Source: Helicobacter sp.
GTDB lineage: Bacteria > Campylobacterota > Campylobacteria > Campylobacterales > Helicobacteraceae
Assembly: GCA_014799985.1 (NCBI GenBank)
Contig: JAAVGZ010000067.1
Location: 1-13,889, forward strand
Length of the DNA: 13,889 nucleotides
Direction: 5' to 3'
Shown here: positions 13,827-13,889 of the stretch, one piece after another
Numbering within the stretch: the stretch's first letter is position 1
Layout: each line of letters opens with the position of its first letter
Made by a program: the position numbers and the translations under genes
The notes under the pieces: model-generated
What the model was told of the DNA's origin: nothing
What the model saw: the letters and a program-made list of their open reading frames with translations, nothing else
Database searches by the model: none

Positions 13827-13871
13827 AAAAAGCGCGCGCAAGCTAGCGTAGCTCACGCAGCGCCGCTTTGG
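13827..13871 (+). repeat. Family B dispersed hairpin repeat, right copy 2 (core only)
   Basis: AAAAAGCGCGCGCAAGC, an AGCTAGCGTAGCT hairpin, then GCGCCGCTTTGG: the same core as the copy at 13709-13754 and in the same orientation. The preceding AATCCCC flank matches the one beside the left copy (GGGGATT, inverted). The sequence after the core differs and runs into the terminal 11-bp inverted repeat. Confidence 0.65.
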
Positions 13872-13877
13872 TTCTTG

Positions 13878-13888
13878 TCTTCCCAACC
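13878..13888. repeat. 11-bp terminal inverted repeat, right copy
   Basis: TCTTCCCAACC, the exact reverse complement of positions 1-11, one base from the window end. See the left copy for interpretation. Confidence 0.6.
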
Positions 13889-13889
13889 A

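Noticed and set aside
1..13889. A composite transposon or genomic island bounded by inverted repeats
   Set aside because: The interior is mostly conserved core genes in H. pylori-like order, with no transposase or integrase. The repeats are better explained as dispersed elements at contig ends.

Overview
The window looks like a chromosomal contig from a Helicobacter-like member of the Campylobacterota, most likely an enterohepatic species. Three things suggest this. The gene order amidase - fabX - tyrS - spoT - rpoZ - pyrH matches, as I recall it, the H. pylori block HP0772-HP0777. The nrfHA pair has the Campylobacter-type CMNCH active-site heme. The promoters have the AT-rich -10 and T-rich upstream pattern of this group. 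By eye the coding DNA is GC-rich for the genus.

Layout. Positions 1-434 hold no gene, only dispersed hairpin repeats. Positions 435-965 (minus) carry the C-terminal part of a class I methyltransferase with an 11-base G/C tract near its start; it looks 5'-truncated next to another repeat. Positions 1262-1492 (minus) encode a small DUF465/YdcH-like protein. Positions 1576-3935 (minus) are nrfH-nrfA, the membrane quinol dehydrogenase and pentaheme nitrite reductase that reduce nitrite to ammonium in the periplasm. Their promoter has a perfect TTGACA, and a second 11-base G/C tract abuts it. A SIMPL-domain gene (4088-4792) is divergent from nrfHA and is the only plus-strand gene. Its tail overlaps that of the last gene of the main operon.

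Positions 4782-13457 (minus) form a tightly packed run of eight genes, transcribed lnt, pyrH, rpoZ, spoT, tyrS, fabX, amidase, membrane protein. Neighbours overlap or lie 9-51 bases apart. The products serve lipoprotein acylation, UMP phosphorylation, RNA polymerase omega, (p)ppGpp metabolism, tyrosyl-tRNA charging, unsaturated fatty acid synthesis and peptidoglycan cleavage, so the run links growth control with envelope building. One promoter is visible before lnt and a probable second one before pyrH.

Positions 13482-13889 hold the lnt promoter and more copies of the repeats seen at the left end, in inverted orientation. Both window ends therefore lie in the same dispersed repeat, which suggests contig ends. 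I saw no rRNA, tRNA, CRISPR array, insertion sequence or prophage gene. The most interesting observation is the G/C tract at the nrfHA promoter, a candidate for phase-variable nitrite respiration.
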